Translations under genes and position numbers: made by a program | Part shown: in pieces, positions 45,923 through 56,629 of the stretch | Numbering within the stretch: position 1 is the first letter of the stretch | How the letters are laid out: every line of letters starts with the position of its first letter | The notes under the pieces: generated by a model | Database searches by the model: none | What the model saw: only the letters and a program-made list of their open reading frames with translations | Told to the model about the DNA's origin: nothing | From: Mytilus galloprovincialis | Lineage: Eukaryota; Mollusca; Bivalvia; Mytilida; Mytilidae | Length of the DNA stretch: 64,000 nucleotides | Assembly (NCBI RefSeq): GCF_965363235.1 | Contig: NC_134840.1 | Span: forward strand, 310,001 to 374,000 | Reading direction: 5' to 3'

Positions 45923-46385
45923 GGTGGGATACCACCAAATCATGGTACTTCACATCCGGTTGTATACGAAAGTAGGTCTAAAAATATATTCCCTTAAATT
46001 TGGCAGTTGTAGAAAATTAACCCTGCATTTTGATACACTTAAATTTTTCTGAGTCATAAACATGTATGTTCGGTGTCTGAAAGCATCATTTCTTTTTTGT
46101 TTGATGGTCTTATATAATATTTTGAAAAGTTAACGTTACATAGTTACCAAAGCAGGTAACCAGTAAATAGCAGTGTAAAATTTAGGTTGTTTACTTCCGG
46201 TGATGGTTACTGTCTTATATGCAATGAAATGTAGTGTGAAATTTTCACTATAGCACTGGAAAGGATTAAACTTTATTCATGCAAAGTATTTCTTTGGTTG
46301 AAATAAAGGTAAATACTGTACAATTTTTTTTTAAATGCCAATTTATCAAAGACTAATAGGGGAAAATCAATGGTAGTATTACACC
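45923..46385. mobile_element. Small TTAA-flanked TIR element
   Basis: Left end GGTGGGATACCAC and right end GTAGTATTACACC are inverted repeats of about 13 bp with a few mismatches, flanked by TTAA at 45919-45922 and 46386-46389. The left part, 'accaccaaatcatggtactt' with 'ggttgtatacga', is shared with 51237-51360. This suggests a second piggyBac-type non-autonomous family in the window. Confidence 0.6.
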
Positions 46386-46739
46386 TTAAGTGATAGGGTC
46401 ATAACAGAACTTTGAAATAGTTGTATAACGGAAATTAGAATACAAGAAGACGAACTATAACGCGTGAAGGTATTAGTAAGAAATTAATACGTAATATATG
46501 CACTATCTTTTTTATAACGTTTTCATCAAAACATTTCTGGTGTGAAAAGTACAAAAAAAAAAAAAAAAAAAAAAACACAACAAATAGAAAGCCAGTAATG
46601 AACTATGTTTATATTCATAATGTAGAATAATAATCAAACATAGACATATACAATCTTCTATATACTGAAGGAGTCACTCCTTAGTCTTTAAGTTTTAAAG
46701 ACAACTGTTCCGAATAGCTGAAAAGGTGATCTACAAGAC

Positions 46740-47260
46740 AGGACCTTACTGGTATCACTGCGGGTACGACCGGATTTTCCGACCTCATCCGTGTGATAGT
46801 GAAGCCTTACCCGAACATTAACCCGACACTACAAGAGATATAGAGATGCAGTGTTTACCATAGGCTTGCTCGTCAAAAGGTAACGGGGTCGGGTTTTTTT
46901 TTCATTTTGATCCGATCGTAAGATAAGTTCATGTTGAAATTTTGATAAAGATTGACTTTGAAATGAGTTCAGTTCAAACCCGATATTAAGTACAATTCCA
47001 AGACTACAACAGATAAAATCTTGCAGTCTTCACTATAAGCATACTCGTCGAAAATCATTTCCGCTAATCGGCCTATTTTTCGTATGTCAACGCAATCGAA
47101 GCATAGAATCGTGTTTAAGTTAAAACAAAAGGTTGTTATGAAAAAAATCATAGAGACCTACCTCTCATATTCTTTGAATTTTGATAGGTTCGTGAAAAAA
47201 ACTAATTGCGATAATTCAATAGTTTACCCCTAGGCTTACCCGTCTAGAAATTAAGGAAGG
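46740..47260 (-). repeat. Rep-E, minus-strand copy
   Basis: Contains 'gtgaagccttacccgaacat' and 'ataggcttgctcgtcaaaag', the reverse complement of Rep-E words at about 53045 and 53110, plus a second round of the same words at 46975-47110. No telomere-like tract survives. Confidence 0.55.
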
Positions 47261-48544
47261 CCTTCAAATGTTTATACACGCATCACTCCCTGTAGAGAAC
47301 AATCAACGATACTTGAATCTCACAAATCAATATTGGTATCCCGGGGTTCGAGATTCATGCAGTACATGTAGTTGTTAAAAAGTGAATTAGTAAATATTTC
47401 TGTTAAAACATATTTCAACCTTTATCATTCTACTGAGTATTAAGATGTTTAATATGTGGGATTTTTGTAGCATATGTCGCTGTTGTTAGTTAGCTTACGG
47501 TTATTGAAAAACTATGAAATAATAATTAATGAAATTTTAATAATCTAAAAAATCATTGCCATTTTTTTCTGTGAAAAAATATAACTGGTGCAACCAAAGA
47601 ACCTTATCCAAATGATGTTTATGCATGGTGACGATATATGCAATAACGATGAAGCTTATTCTTTTATCTGAAGGACGATTTTAATTTCGACATGCATCCG
47701 TTACACCAGTCTTTTGTCAAAGTTTTTCTCGGAAACTTCCAGCAAATTTATATTTGTCTTTATAATGAAAAATATATTGAGATTGTTAATTGTTGGAAGT
47801 TCACTTTTCAACATACTGATTCCTTTGTATACTTTATCCTCTATCATGATTGGAAAGGGGAAAGTACACAAAAAACGTATACTTTGTGTATTCTAAGTAT
47901 TTCTACTTTAATGTCACATGTAGAGTAAACATGTATACCTTCAAAATTATATTGTATATCAGCATCTTAAAAGATGTAATCGTACTAATTCATATAGTAT
48001 AAGTTTTTTTTTCCGATGACTTCGTATCCAAGCGTGTAAAATTCTCTTTTCCATGACAATTTTTCAATTTTCAACCATAAAAAGACGGGAGAATTACAAA
48101 AGTTAACTTTTAGACAAAAATACCTTTTTATTGCCCTGTCTTTGGAGATTATTAAAATATCCACGCAAAATAAGAAAATAACGAATACTATTTGTTATTG
48201 AAGCAAACTGATGTCAGGGGTTCGCAAAACAATGCCTTATCTGTGTACATTAAAAGGGCTACTTTGCTATCTAAATTTCAAATCAAAAGTGACGGATGTT
48301 TAAAATATCTGACTTTCATAAAATTTACATCATTAAACAGTTCAAACCTTTAAGAAACTATATTAAACCACGCAAATGTTAACATTAAGTAATACGCATA
48401 TCCGTAGCCAGGGGGTGGGTTTAGACGACCCCTCCCCTTGAAACCAAATAAACACTGTTATAGTCAACGTTCTGTTCAAATTGTGACTGTTAAATTCGAG
48501 TTCATGCGTCCAATTACCCCCCCCCCCCCCCCCCCCCTTGTACA
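47261..48544. other. Spacer with a C-run
   Basis: No exon could be supported; the 60-78 residue frames at 47692-47928 lack splice sites and likeness. A run of about 20 cytosines lies at 48519-48538 and is the source of a glycine-run frame on the minus strand. Confidence 0.4.
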
Positions 48545-48830
48545 TGCATCACACAATTACTGAACTCCGAAGAAAATCTAACCGGAAAGTCCATAATCAC
48601 ATGGCAAAATCAAATGACAAAAACATCAAAAACGAATAGACAAGAACTGTCATATTCCGGACTTGTAACAGGCATTTTTGAATGTAGAAAATGGTGGATT
48701 AAACCCGGTTTTATAGCGCTAAACATCTCACTTTGATGACAGTTTCGTCAATTTCCGTTATAGTTATAATGATGCGTGAACTAAACAGACACATAAGTTG
48801 TTTCTGCCGTTTCGGGGCGACAAATGCCCT
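48545..48830 (-). repeat. Rep-F, minus-strand copy
   Basis: Contains 'aactccgaagaaaatctaac', 'aagaactgtcatattccgga' and 'aatgtagaaaatggtgg', the reverse complement of the Rep-F words at 25985-26170. Confidence 0.65.
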
Positions 48831-49319
48831 CCACAGGACAATTTTTTTCAACTAGACTATCACATACTGCTCATCATGTTTCTACATAATATAATAAAAA
48901 GCTTGTTATTGAATTTTCGGTTTGTTTGTCATTAAGATAATTACTTTTATGATACTTCGTCCATATGGTACTGTTTGTATCAGCCCTACATGTTTTGATT
49001 GTCTTTGTCTTGATTTTTTAATCAATATCCAACAAGCCTGTACATATCTACAGTATATATCCCTTGACAACGAATTTTCGGGGTCAAACTATTCAACCTT
49101 ATCTAAACTTTTAAGTGTTTTCCATATTTGAGTTGTTTGATAATTGGCATTTTATTGTGTGGTTAAACAATGACAATTTTTCGTATATTTGTAAATATTT
49201 GTTTACTATTTTTGATAAAGTACATAGAAATATGTCGAAGTTCAATCATATATTAAAGAAATGGAAATCTGTGTTTTGCAATTAAAATTAGTAATTAGTA
49301 TGTTTGAGTCTTTGTTTGT

Positions 49320-49850
49320 AACGAAATATCCTATTGAAGAACACCTCGTTCTTCCTTTTTTGTTTTGAAAGAAGGACCAACGCAAAGGCAAAGGCAAAAG
49401 CAAAGAAGGGAACTTCGCTTTGATGGATAAAGGGAAGATGACTTTACCTCAGACAATGCAAGATAAAGAATGTCAACCGTCATGTATTACAGAAGAAAGG
49501 TCCACAGTTCAAAATCGATAATAGGGATAGGTATATTGAAAGCCGATCGTGCAAAACCTTTTTTTGTGGTGGTGGATATTAAATTGCAAGTAACTCTTAT
49601 AGAACAGAAAATCATTAACGTGATTTTAAAAGCATAGGTAGTTTGTTGGTTAATGTATGTGTCATGTATTAGCTACCCTTTGCAGACAAGGCATAGTCTA
49701 TTTGAAATTTTCTTTACCCTGAATCAATTGAGAACCATAAAGCTGGTATAGCTATATATACGTAATTTATTCAAACATATATACATTGGAGTATATTTTG
49801 TCATGATCTGTTTTAAGGTAGCACACATTAAACAATTTTCCACAATCACC
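49320..49850. repeat. Rep-G end remnant and Rep-L copy
   Basis: Positions 49340-49530 hold purine-rich words and a worn Rep-G end ('agaatgtcaaccgtcatgta'). Positions 49570-49850 are the Rep-L copy that matches 31840-32130. They lie immediately 3' of the SET gene. Confidence 0.45.
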
Positions 49851-50010
49851 CAAAGCCAGATGACTGATGTTAAATAGTGACTACCTGCAAAGGTACTGAG
49901 GTAAACATTCACTCTAAAAATTAAATAGCTTTGGTTGAAGATTATAGTTAAAACTTATCCATATTACATCTTACATAGCATGTAAAATAACATCAATCAT
50001 ATAAGTGAAA

Positions 50011-50799
50011 CTAAGAGGCTAACCATCTATTATCTGCTAGGACATCAAGTCTACGTTCGTTATAATCCCAAACGCATTCACAACCTTTTGGAATTGAAAA
50101 TTTTGAAACGATGTATAGCTGTATATCATTTCCGTGATGTTCGGCTAAAAGTTTACAGTTCGGAAATCTATAGGAATGATTAACAAAACGTCCAATATTC
50201 TCATCAGCGTTAAACAGTCTCCCATTTTTATTTCTATTTCCATCTAGAACTGTGTGTTTGTTAGAGTTGGAAATGGCTACAGGTGGCAAACCTTGTCTTG
50301 CATATATACTATCTCTCTGGCGATGACTTTCTTCAGTAATCCATTCACCCATGTATTCTGTTATTTTTGCACCCTTTGCAATGTTGACTGAGGCAAACAC
50401 CCCTCGTCCTTTCCGTGAATCAATTGAAAGTCTGTGTATTAAGGAGGTAGCCGGTCTGTTAATATGGTCATATTCGACAGAATGAAAACTATGACGTGAG
50501 TACCGCTTTACCCGTATAAAGTAACCCCGTGGTTTCGTTGATTCTTTCCATTTATTAATTATGGCTACTTTTTTGAATGATCGTGGAAATCCAGACTTGA
50601 ACTGCTTTTTTATGTCATTAGATAACGAATTATCTGTCCTTATATTTACAAATTCTGTATAAAGTGTCTGAATTTCAGCGGACTTTATCGGACTCTCGGA
50701 GACTTGAATCAATTTGACAAAATCCTCCAGATATGGCGTAAAACTCCCTGTGTCTCTAGGATGGGCTGATGTTCCCCTCAGTAAACGATTTCTTGGCAT
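50011..50799 (-). CDS. KMT5A (SETD8)-like SET-domain protein
   Basis: A 262-residue protein in one coding exon. The start at 50799 (MPRNRLLRG) was chosen because an acceptor-like 'gtagatttacag' lies just upstream, so the longer frame to 50835 probably reads into an intron and the first exon is untranslated. The C-terminal half is a SET domain: KGRGVFA at residues 130-136 (AdoMet-binding strand), EYMGE at 148-152, RFVNHS at 204-209 with PN at 213-214 (cofactor-binding and knot motif), and WDYNERR at 244-250 (catalytic tyrosine). The spacing, the HRQRDSIYARQ helix and the short tail ending NRWLAS resemble KMT5A, the histone H4 lysine-20 monomethylase, whose tail ends HPWLKH. The N-terminal 120 residues are basic and unlike anything I recognise. 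All key SET residues are present, so activity is possible; the substrate is inferred. It is probably a lineage-specific paralogue, possibly retro-derived. Confidence 0.85.
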   Translation of the reverse strand: MPRNRLLRGTSAHPRDTGSFTPYLEDFVKLIQVSESPIKSAEIQTLYTEFVNIRTDNSLSNDIKKQFKSGFPRSFKKVAIINKWKESTKPRGYFIRVKRYSRHSFHSVEYDHINRPATSLIHRLSIDSRKGRGVFASVNIAKGAKITEYMGEWITEESHRQRDSIYARQGLPPVAISNSNKHTVLDGNRNKNGRLFNADENIGRFVNHSYRFPNCKLLAEHHGNDIQLYIVSKFSIPKGCECVWDYNERRLDVLADNRWLAS

Positions 50800-50835
50800 C
50801 TTAGTAAGAATTTCTCCTGTAAATCTACAATACAA

Positions 50836-51236
50836 CTGTTATATTGAGATTATGCCCAACATTTTATGAGTCTTACAAGTTAACTCCTAGAGGCAAAATC
50901 TCAGTTTCAATAAAAAAATGGAAAACTTCATAGGACAAATCTTGATTTTACTTAGGTCGTTTAAAAAAATGTGTCAACAATTATGAAATACTTAATGCCT
51001 ACTAGGTCAGACTTAATGGCGAGTAATCAACATGAAATTTGAATATAGCATGGCATGACACGACTCTCCCTTTTCTTGGAATCGTGATTAGCAATTATTA
51101 AAACATAAGATTACTTGAAGAATATCACCATATGATTTTATGTAAGCTTCAAACACATCTGTGTCAATAATTCACCGTTAAAACAAACTTGAACAGAAAC
51201 ATAAATATCAACTGCTGCTGAACTCATCATTAAGAA
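50836..51236. other. Upstream flank of the SET gene
   Basis: Should hold the intron and possibly the untranslated first exon of the SET gene. No clear donor or promoter element could be picked out. Confidence 0.3.
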
Positions 51237-52270
51237 CTAAAGATGTAATACCACCAAATGACAGTACATCACATACGGTTGCATACGAACAAATAGTTGA
51301 ACAAATTATTTCTTGAATTTGACAGTTGTAAGAAATTGATCAAACACTTCATTGCAGTAAAAAATTGCAGATGTATATTTTGGATGTAGTTTCATATTTA
51401 TATAGATGTTATATGTTCTTCGTGTCTCAGACAAGGTGTATACTGTGACATTCCCGGCTTAGAGTTTATATCCACTGAGCCGAAGGGTTGGCCCTATATG
51501 ACAAATATTTTTCCTTGAACGATAGCGAGGGAAAAAATAAAGGCATAAAGGGAAAACTCGTGGTAAAATCACGATATATTCAAGCCCCCATTAATTGTGT
51601 CGATTCTAATAGAGCAAATATAATAATTTGTTTTGGATCAAAGCGCTCTAGGTTGAGGTAAACAATTTGCCGTTCCAATGAATAAACGCACTTTCAAATT
51701 GGCTTAAAGAACGGAGCAAACTTAATTTGTGACATGCTTAAAATATTAACAATAGCGTATTTAGATAATTTTGGATGAATCTAAATGTTAATTTACTTAT
51801 TTGTCTTATACGTTTAAAAAATGTCTATTATCCCAATTCAACATCGTTAGTTAACGTTTCCTTGTTGAGATGATTTTCGGTTTCACAAGCGTGTTTTTTC
51901 CCGTAAATGCATCGTTCCATGACGAGGGGAAGCTCATTCATAAAAAAACAACATATGACGTAGGTGTACAATCGAAACAGCCTCGGCAATATATTCATTA
52001 TTTACCAAGTGTGTGTACTGAACGCGTTTGAAGAACGTCATGTCAGAATTGAATTTCGACAATAGATAGAATAAATCATCACTATACCGTCTATATTAAG
52101 TATGAAGGAATAAGAAGGTTGTATGCAAAGATTAGTATTTGCTTGTGAACAAATACAATGAAAGCGCTGTAAAAGAAATATGGCATAATTTAGTGTTTCA
52201 CAAATTAAAATAGAAGATATTTTTAGAATATTCACTTTAAAATGTTCAAATAAATGCTAATATCAGTTAT
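51237..52270. repeat. Fragment of the 45.9-kb TTAA element and unclassified repeat
   Basis: Positions 51237-51360 match 45930-46040 ('aataccaccaaatgacagta', 'cggttgcatacga', 'tttgacagttgtaagaaatt'). The remainder (51400-52000) reads like worn repeat sequence but no second copy was found in the window. Confidence 0.4.
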
Positions 52271-52950
52271 ACGATGGGTAAATTTAAACTGACCTGATTT
52301 TCTATAATGATTCGTCCCTTCTGATTCTCTTCGTTTTTATCATTTGAAACAGTCGATCTTAATTCCATTATTCTATTCATTCCAATAGACAGCCTTCTCT
52401 TTACTTTTTTCTTTTATCTAACAGAAGAAGGAAGTATGTATGCGGAAACATTACAAAAGGAACAGCCACAGCTTCCTCTTTACATCTTGTTATTGTGTAC
52501 TTACCTATTTCCTTCAATTTTTACCGCACACCTTCCTCCTTCCTGTCCGAACCGTACACATTCCTAATCCTTCCTTCATCTTGTTATTACGTACCTACCT
52601 ATTTCCTTCCAATTGTTACCGCACACCTTCCTACTTCCTGTCCGAACCGCACACATTCCTAATCCTTCCTTCATCCTGTTATTGCGTACTTACCTATTTC
52701 CTTCCACTTGTTACCGCACACCTTCCTCATTCTTCCTTCATCTTGCTATTGCATACTTACCTATTTCCTTCCACTCGTTACCGCACATCTTCCTCCTTCC
52801 TGTCCGAACCGCACACATTACTCATCCTTCCTTCATTTTTATTTCTTACCTAAATATTTCCTTCCACTTGTTACCACACACCTTCCTCCTTCCTCTTCGA
52901 ACAGCACTCTTTTTTCTTTCGGCTGTTTTATTGTTATCGCTTTTCCTCCT
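52270..52950. repeat. Rep-G copy, pyrimidine-rich array
   Basis: The leader at 52280-52440 is a worn version of the conserved Rep-G block (compare 39800-39920). The array at 52500-52910 has four or five units with 'ttaccgcacaccttcctcct', 'tcctgtccgaaccgcacaca' and 'ttcatcttgttattgcgta'. It is the opposite strand bias to 39.9-43.6 kb. Frames at 52440-53103 are composition artefacts. Confidence 0.65.
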
Positions 52951-53883
52951 TTGATACTTATCAAAGTCGATCTACTAAGTATTCAAAATATGAACATGAT
53001 CCTATGCTCCGATTGGCTGGAAGCAAGACTTTTAGGGGCAGTTCCTTTTGACGAGCAAACCTATGTTGCTAATCGCAAATTTGTAATTTCGCAGTTAGGA
53101 TAATTTGTCGGGGTTAGGCCTCACTCTTTTCAAAGTCAATGTTTTCCAAATTTGACCCTGTGTCCCGACATGATTGAAAAAGCAATTCGAACAAACAGAG
53201 ACAGTATTGTTGAGAAAGCAGGCATATTATGACTTAACGTCTTTATCAATTGTAGTTTCGGAGTTGGGGTTACTGTCGGGGTTATACTTCATTCTCAAGT
53301 ATCTTCAGTGCGGCTGAACACAATAATGCGAGTCCCGTCCGCAATATCGCCTTTGTTAAGTTTCTGAACAGTTAACTACAAGGAATTATCTCTATTTGAA
53401 TCCTTTGTATACCTGTTTAAACATTGTTTTCAATGACACACTTTACTTGGCATTTTTTTTTTGGGGGGGGGGGGGGGGAAACAAGAAGTGATAACTTAAC
53501 AAAACCCTAACTATAACCTTTATATATTCATACACCAGCAATATCACAACCATAATACATCCTTTCATTTATGTCTGTAACCCAAGTTTTTAGACAGACC
53601 TAGCCCATACCCTAAGCCATACCCTCTCCTAACCTACATCCAAACCTGAACCCCAGTCTTAACCCGAACCTAAAACTCTTGACAATTGGTAGTTTGAAGA
53701 CTTTTTTTTTACATTGGAGCGGGTAGGTCTAAGGGGTAACTGACTTGATGTTCATATGGCGTTTTTCACGAATTTCCGCATTATCAAAGTTTTGGAGGGG
53801 TAGAAGGTCAGTTAGAGGTTTTTTGTACTTTTCAAAGTGGATCCTCTATGAATATCTACATCATCCTATCGGCTTGAATGAGC

Positions 53884-54373
53884 ATCGAACTTTCAGGTGC
53901 AGTATTTTTTTGTCGAACAAGCCTTAGGTGAGGAAAGCACATCGAACCTTCAAGTGCAGTATTTTTTTGTCGAACAAGCCTTAGGTGAGGAAAGCTCATC
54001 GAACCTTCAGGTGTAGCAATTGTTATTGAACAAGCCTTTGGAGAGGAAAGCTCATCGAACCTTCAGGGTAATATTTTTTGTCGAACAAGCCTTAGGTGAG
54101 GAAAGCTCATCGAACCTTCAGGTGCAGTACTTTTTGTCGAACAAGCCGCAGGTGAGGAAAGCTCATCAAACCTTCAGGTGCAGTATTTTTGTCGAACAAG
54201 CCTTAGGTGAGGAAAGCTCATCAAAGTTTCATGTGCAGTAATTCTTGTCTAACAAGCCTAAGGTGAGGAAAGCTCATCAGACCTTCAGGTGCAGTTTTTT
54301 TTGTCGAACAAGCCTTAGGTGAGGAAAGCTCATCAAACCTTCAGGTGTAGTAAGTTTTGTCAAACAAGCCTTA
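53884..54373 (+). repeat. 55-57 bp minisatellite inside Rep-E
   Basis: About eight units of 'gaggaaagctcatcgaacct', 'tcaggtgcagtatttttt' and 'gtcgaacaagccttaggt'. The word GAGGAAAGC begins at 53930, 53987, 54043, 54098, 54154, 54209, 54265 and 54321. The unit resembles single-copy Rep-E sequence at 53020-53070 ('aagacttttaggggcagttc', 'gacgagcaaacctatg'), so the array grew from the element itself. Confidence 0.8.
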
Positions 54374-54585
54374 AACTCAACATGATCCAGTTCTCCGATA
54401 GGATTGAGATTAAAAAAATGATCCAAAGGAATAGTATTTTCATTAATAAAGCACGCCTATTGTAAATACTGCATGTTTTATCAGTTATAGTTTCGGAGTT
54501 TCTTCAGTGAGGTCGGAAAGTGCGGCTGTATACTTCAGTGATACTACGGAATCATTATTATTTGTTGAATAGCAGGTAAACCAGT

Positions 54586-55267
54586 CAGGGGCATTACTTA
54601 AACAAGTAACCATTAAAATTACCTATTCAGGTAATGTTGAAAACGAGGCTTTTTCAAATACTACTTATGAAAATAACTTTTCTGAATATTGTTTTCATAG
54701 GTGTCCAGTAATACAGATTTTAATAGCTTTGACAAATTTTGACAGTCATCTGGTTATTTTTCTCATGAATTATAAAATCTTATCCTTCTGAAACACTAAT
54801 TAGATTTCTGACGCACTTATCTTTCATACCGACGCTTCTGGATCAACAATTGGTCTCTTGGGACTATTAAATTATCATTTTCCTCCAAAATCCTGAAGGT
54901 ATATTGATATAAATAGATAGATACTTGTGAATGAATCAAGACTTGAAGACAGTTATAACTTGTAAACCAAATCAATTACACCTGTTCCTTAAATAAGTGT
55001 TATTACTAAAAAAAATTGTAAATGTATAAAAATAACCTATTCAAGTAATATTTTTTTTAAGTAACCCTTTATCTCTATACTAGTTTCAAATATCATTCAT
55101 TCTTTATTTTATGATATAAAATGATGTAAAAATTCATGAAAACTACATTAAGTCTATGCTTTTATTGAAATGTAAAATAACACTATTAAGTATTTTTTTT
55201 ATTTTCATAAACAAAAAATACTAATATAAGTAACTTAAAGAAAATACTTGTTTAAGTAACGCCCCTG
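54586..55267. mobile_element. TIR element of 682 bp inserted in Rep-E
   Basis: Ends CAGGGGCATTACTTAAACAA (54586) and TTGTTTAAGTAACGCCCCTG (to 55267), about 20 bp with one mismatch. Subterminal 'acctattca-gtaat' words repeat at both sides. CAGGGG termini are common in hAT-type elements, but no 8-bp duplication is visible, so the family is open. There is no ORF. Confidence 0.65.
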
Positions 55268-55669
55268 ACTTCGAATTTAGATGTTCAACTAAAACATAGC
55301 GTCTATTAGGTTGTAAGCGGACTTTTACAAAACCACAAAATCACATATCCACGAAAAGGCATTTTGTCTGCAATCCAGGACAATTGCTACCAACGAAAAT
55401 ATATGAATTCACAGCACATGTACCAATAAGGTCCCATCCTCTAGATCCACTTTTTAGCAATTCTGAACTGTAAGCAAATTTCTCTTCTTGATTTTATCCT
55501 ACACATGCTTGACCATTCTTTACCTGTTTGAACATACCGTTCAAAGGCACACTGTACAATCACTATTTGAGAGAAAAGCAATGTTCTACCTAACCATAAC
55601 CCTAACTATAACACCTCTATTTGCATACACCAGCCATACACAACCATAATATATCCCTCTATCTATGCC

Positions 55670-56290
55670 ATCCCCATAGTCGCCTGACACTGTCCAATAC
55701 AAATTGGTTTGGTCTTTAGGTGAGGTTAAGGAATTGAACATGCATGACATTCAAATCGTCTTGAAATGACGAAGAGTAAAATTATATGGTTTAGGAGTAA
55801 AGATCTCGACCGTTTACAAATACTCCAAAGGGGGGATCCCAAGAGAACTCACACTTTAATTCATTTGATATGTTCTGTTGTCCTTTACAAGCATATGTAT
55901 TGTTTCAGGGTGGTGATCACGACTTATCAGAAAAAAAAGCTTGACTGACCCCCCCCCCCCTTTCCTTGTTATCTAATTTGATAGGTGTATTGTCCTGTAC
56001 AAAATAATCGTTTTGAGGCGGATATCTCAATCATTTTCATGTTTTTCAGCATGAGGTGTTTAGGTGTCCCCAGGGACTTGACCTATTTTTCATTTGATTT
56101 GTTTTATTGTCCTATACAAGATGATATATGATTTAGGGTTGGGGATCTCGACTGTTTACAAATTTGCAAATATGAGGGGATTGAGTTACCCCCTGCACTT
56201 CCATATATTTTATTTGATTTGTTTATTGTCCCATACTAGAATAGTTGTGGTTAAGGGGTTGGGATCTTGAACGTTTACAAGTTTTTAAAC
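55670..56290 (+). repeat. Rep-M tandem units
   Basis: The leader ('atagtcgcctgacac', 'tcttgaaatgacgaagagta') is followed by about four units of 120-150 bp, each with 'ttgtcc-atacaa' and 'gggatctcgac-gtttacaa'. Same family as 21110-21510. A C-run of about 10 lies at 55950. Confidence 0.6.
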
Positions 56291-56294
56291 AGGA

Positions 56295-56480
56295 AAACAC
56301 CACGGGTGTCACATATGGCACAGGATCTGCCAACCCATCCGAAGCACCTGAGATCATCCCTAGTTTTTTTATGGGGTTCGTGTTGCTTATTCTTTAGTTT
56401 TCTATGTTGTGTGTGCTATTGTTGTCTGTTTGTCTTTCATTTTTTGGCCATGGCGTTGTTAGTTTATTTTCGAATTATGA
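56295..56480 (+). repeat. Rep-A copy, partial
   Basis: Carries 'acgggtgtcacatatggcac', 'tggggttcgtgttgcttatt' and 'ggccatggcgttgttagttt'. It lacks the terminal 3' words, so the 3' end is worn or deleted. Confidence 0.65.
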
Positions 56481-56629
56481 AACAACTGCTGATTCGGTTT
56501 ATTTTGTTTTGATTTTTATATTCTTTTTTTAACATCAGATACAATTGTGACGAGGTATTTTCCCTATTTCTAAGCAAACCGTTTGGTTAATTGGTTCATA
56601 TTGTTTATCGATACTTTTTTTAATTTAAA

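Larger units (their letters stand above)
52950..55670 (+). repeat. Rep-E, long copy split by a TIR element
   Basis: Rep-E words run from 'acatgatcctatgctccgat' (52995) and 'ggggttaggcctcactct' (53111), through CCCTAA-like words at 53500-53680, a G-run at about 53463-53478, and a 55-57 bp minisatellite (53884-54373), to 'cggaaagtgcggctgtatac' (54513). The element then resumes at about 55425 ('aataaggtcccatcctctag') and ends near 55660 after more CCCTAA-like words. The gap is filled by the TIR element at 54586-55267. Confidence 0.65.

Noticed and set aside
48363-48545. A glycine-run frame (GGGGGGG) on the minus strand
   Set aside because: Caused by the cytosine homopolymer at 48519-48538.
52440-53103. 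Three overlapping plus-strand frames of 113-137 residues
   Set aside because: They are alternative frames of a pyrimidine-rich tandem array; all three being open is the signature of composition bias.
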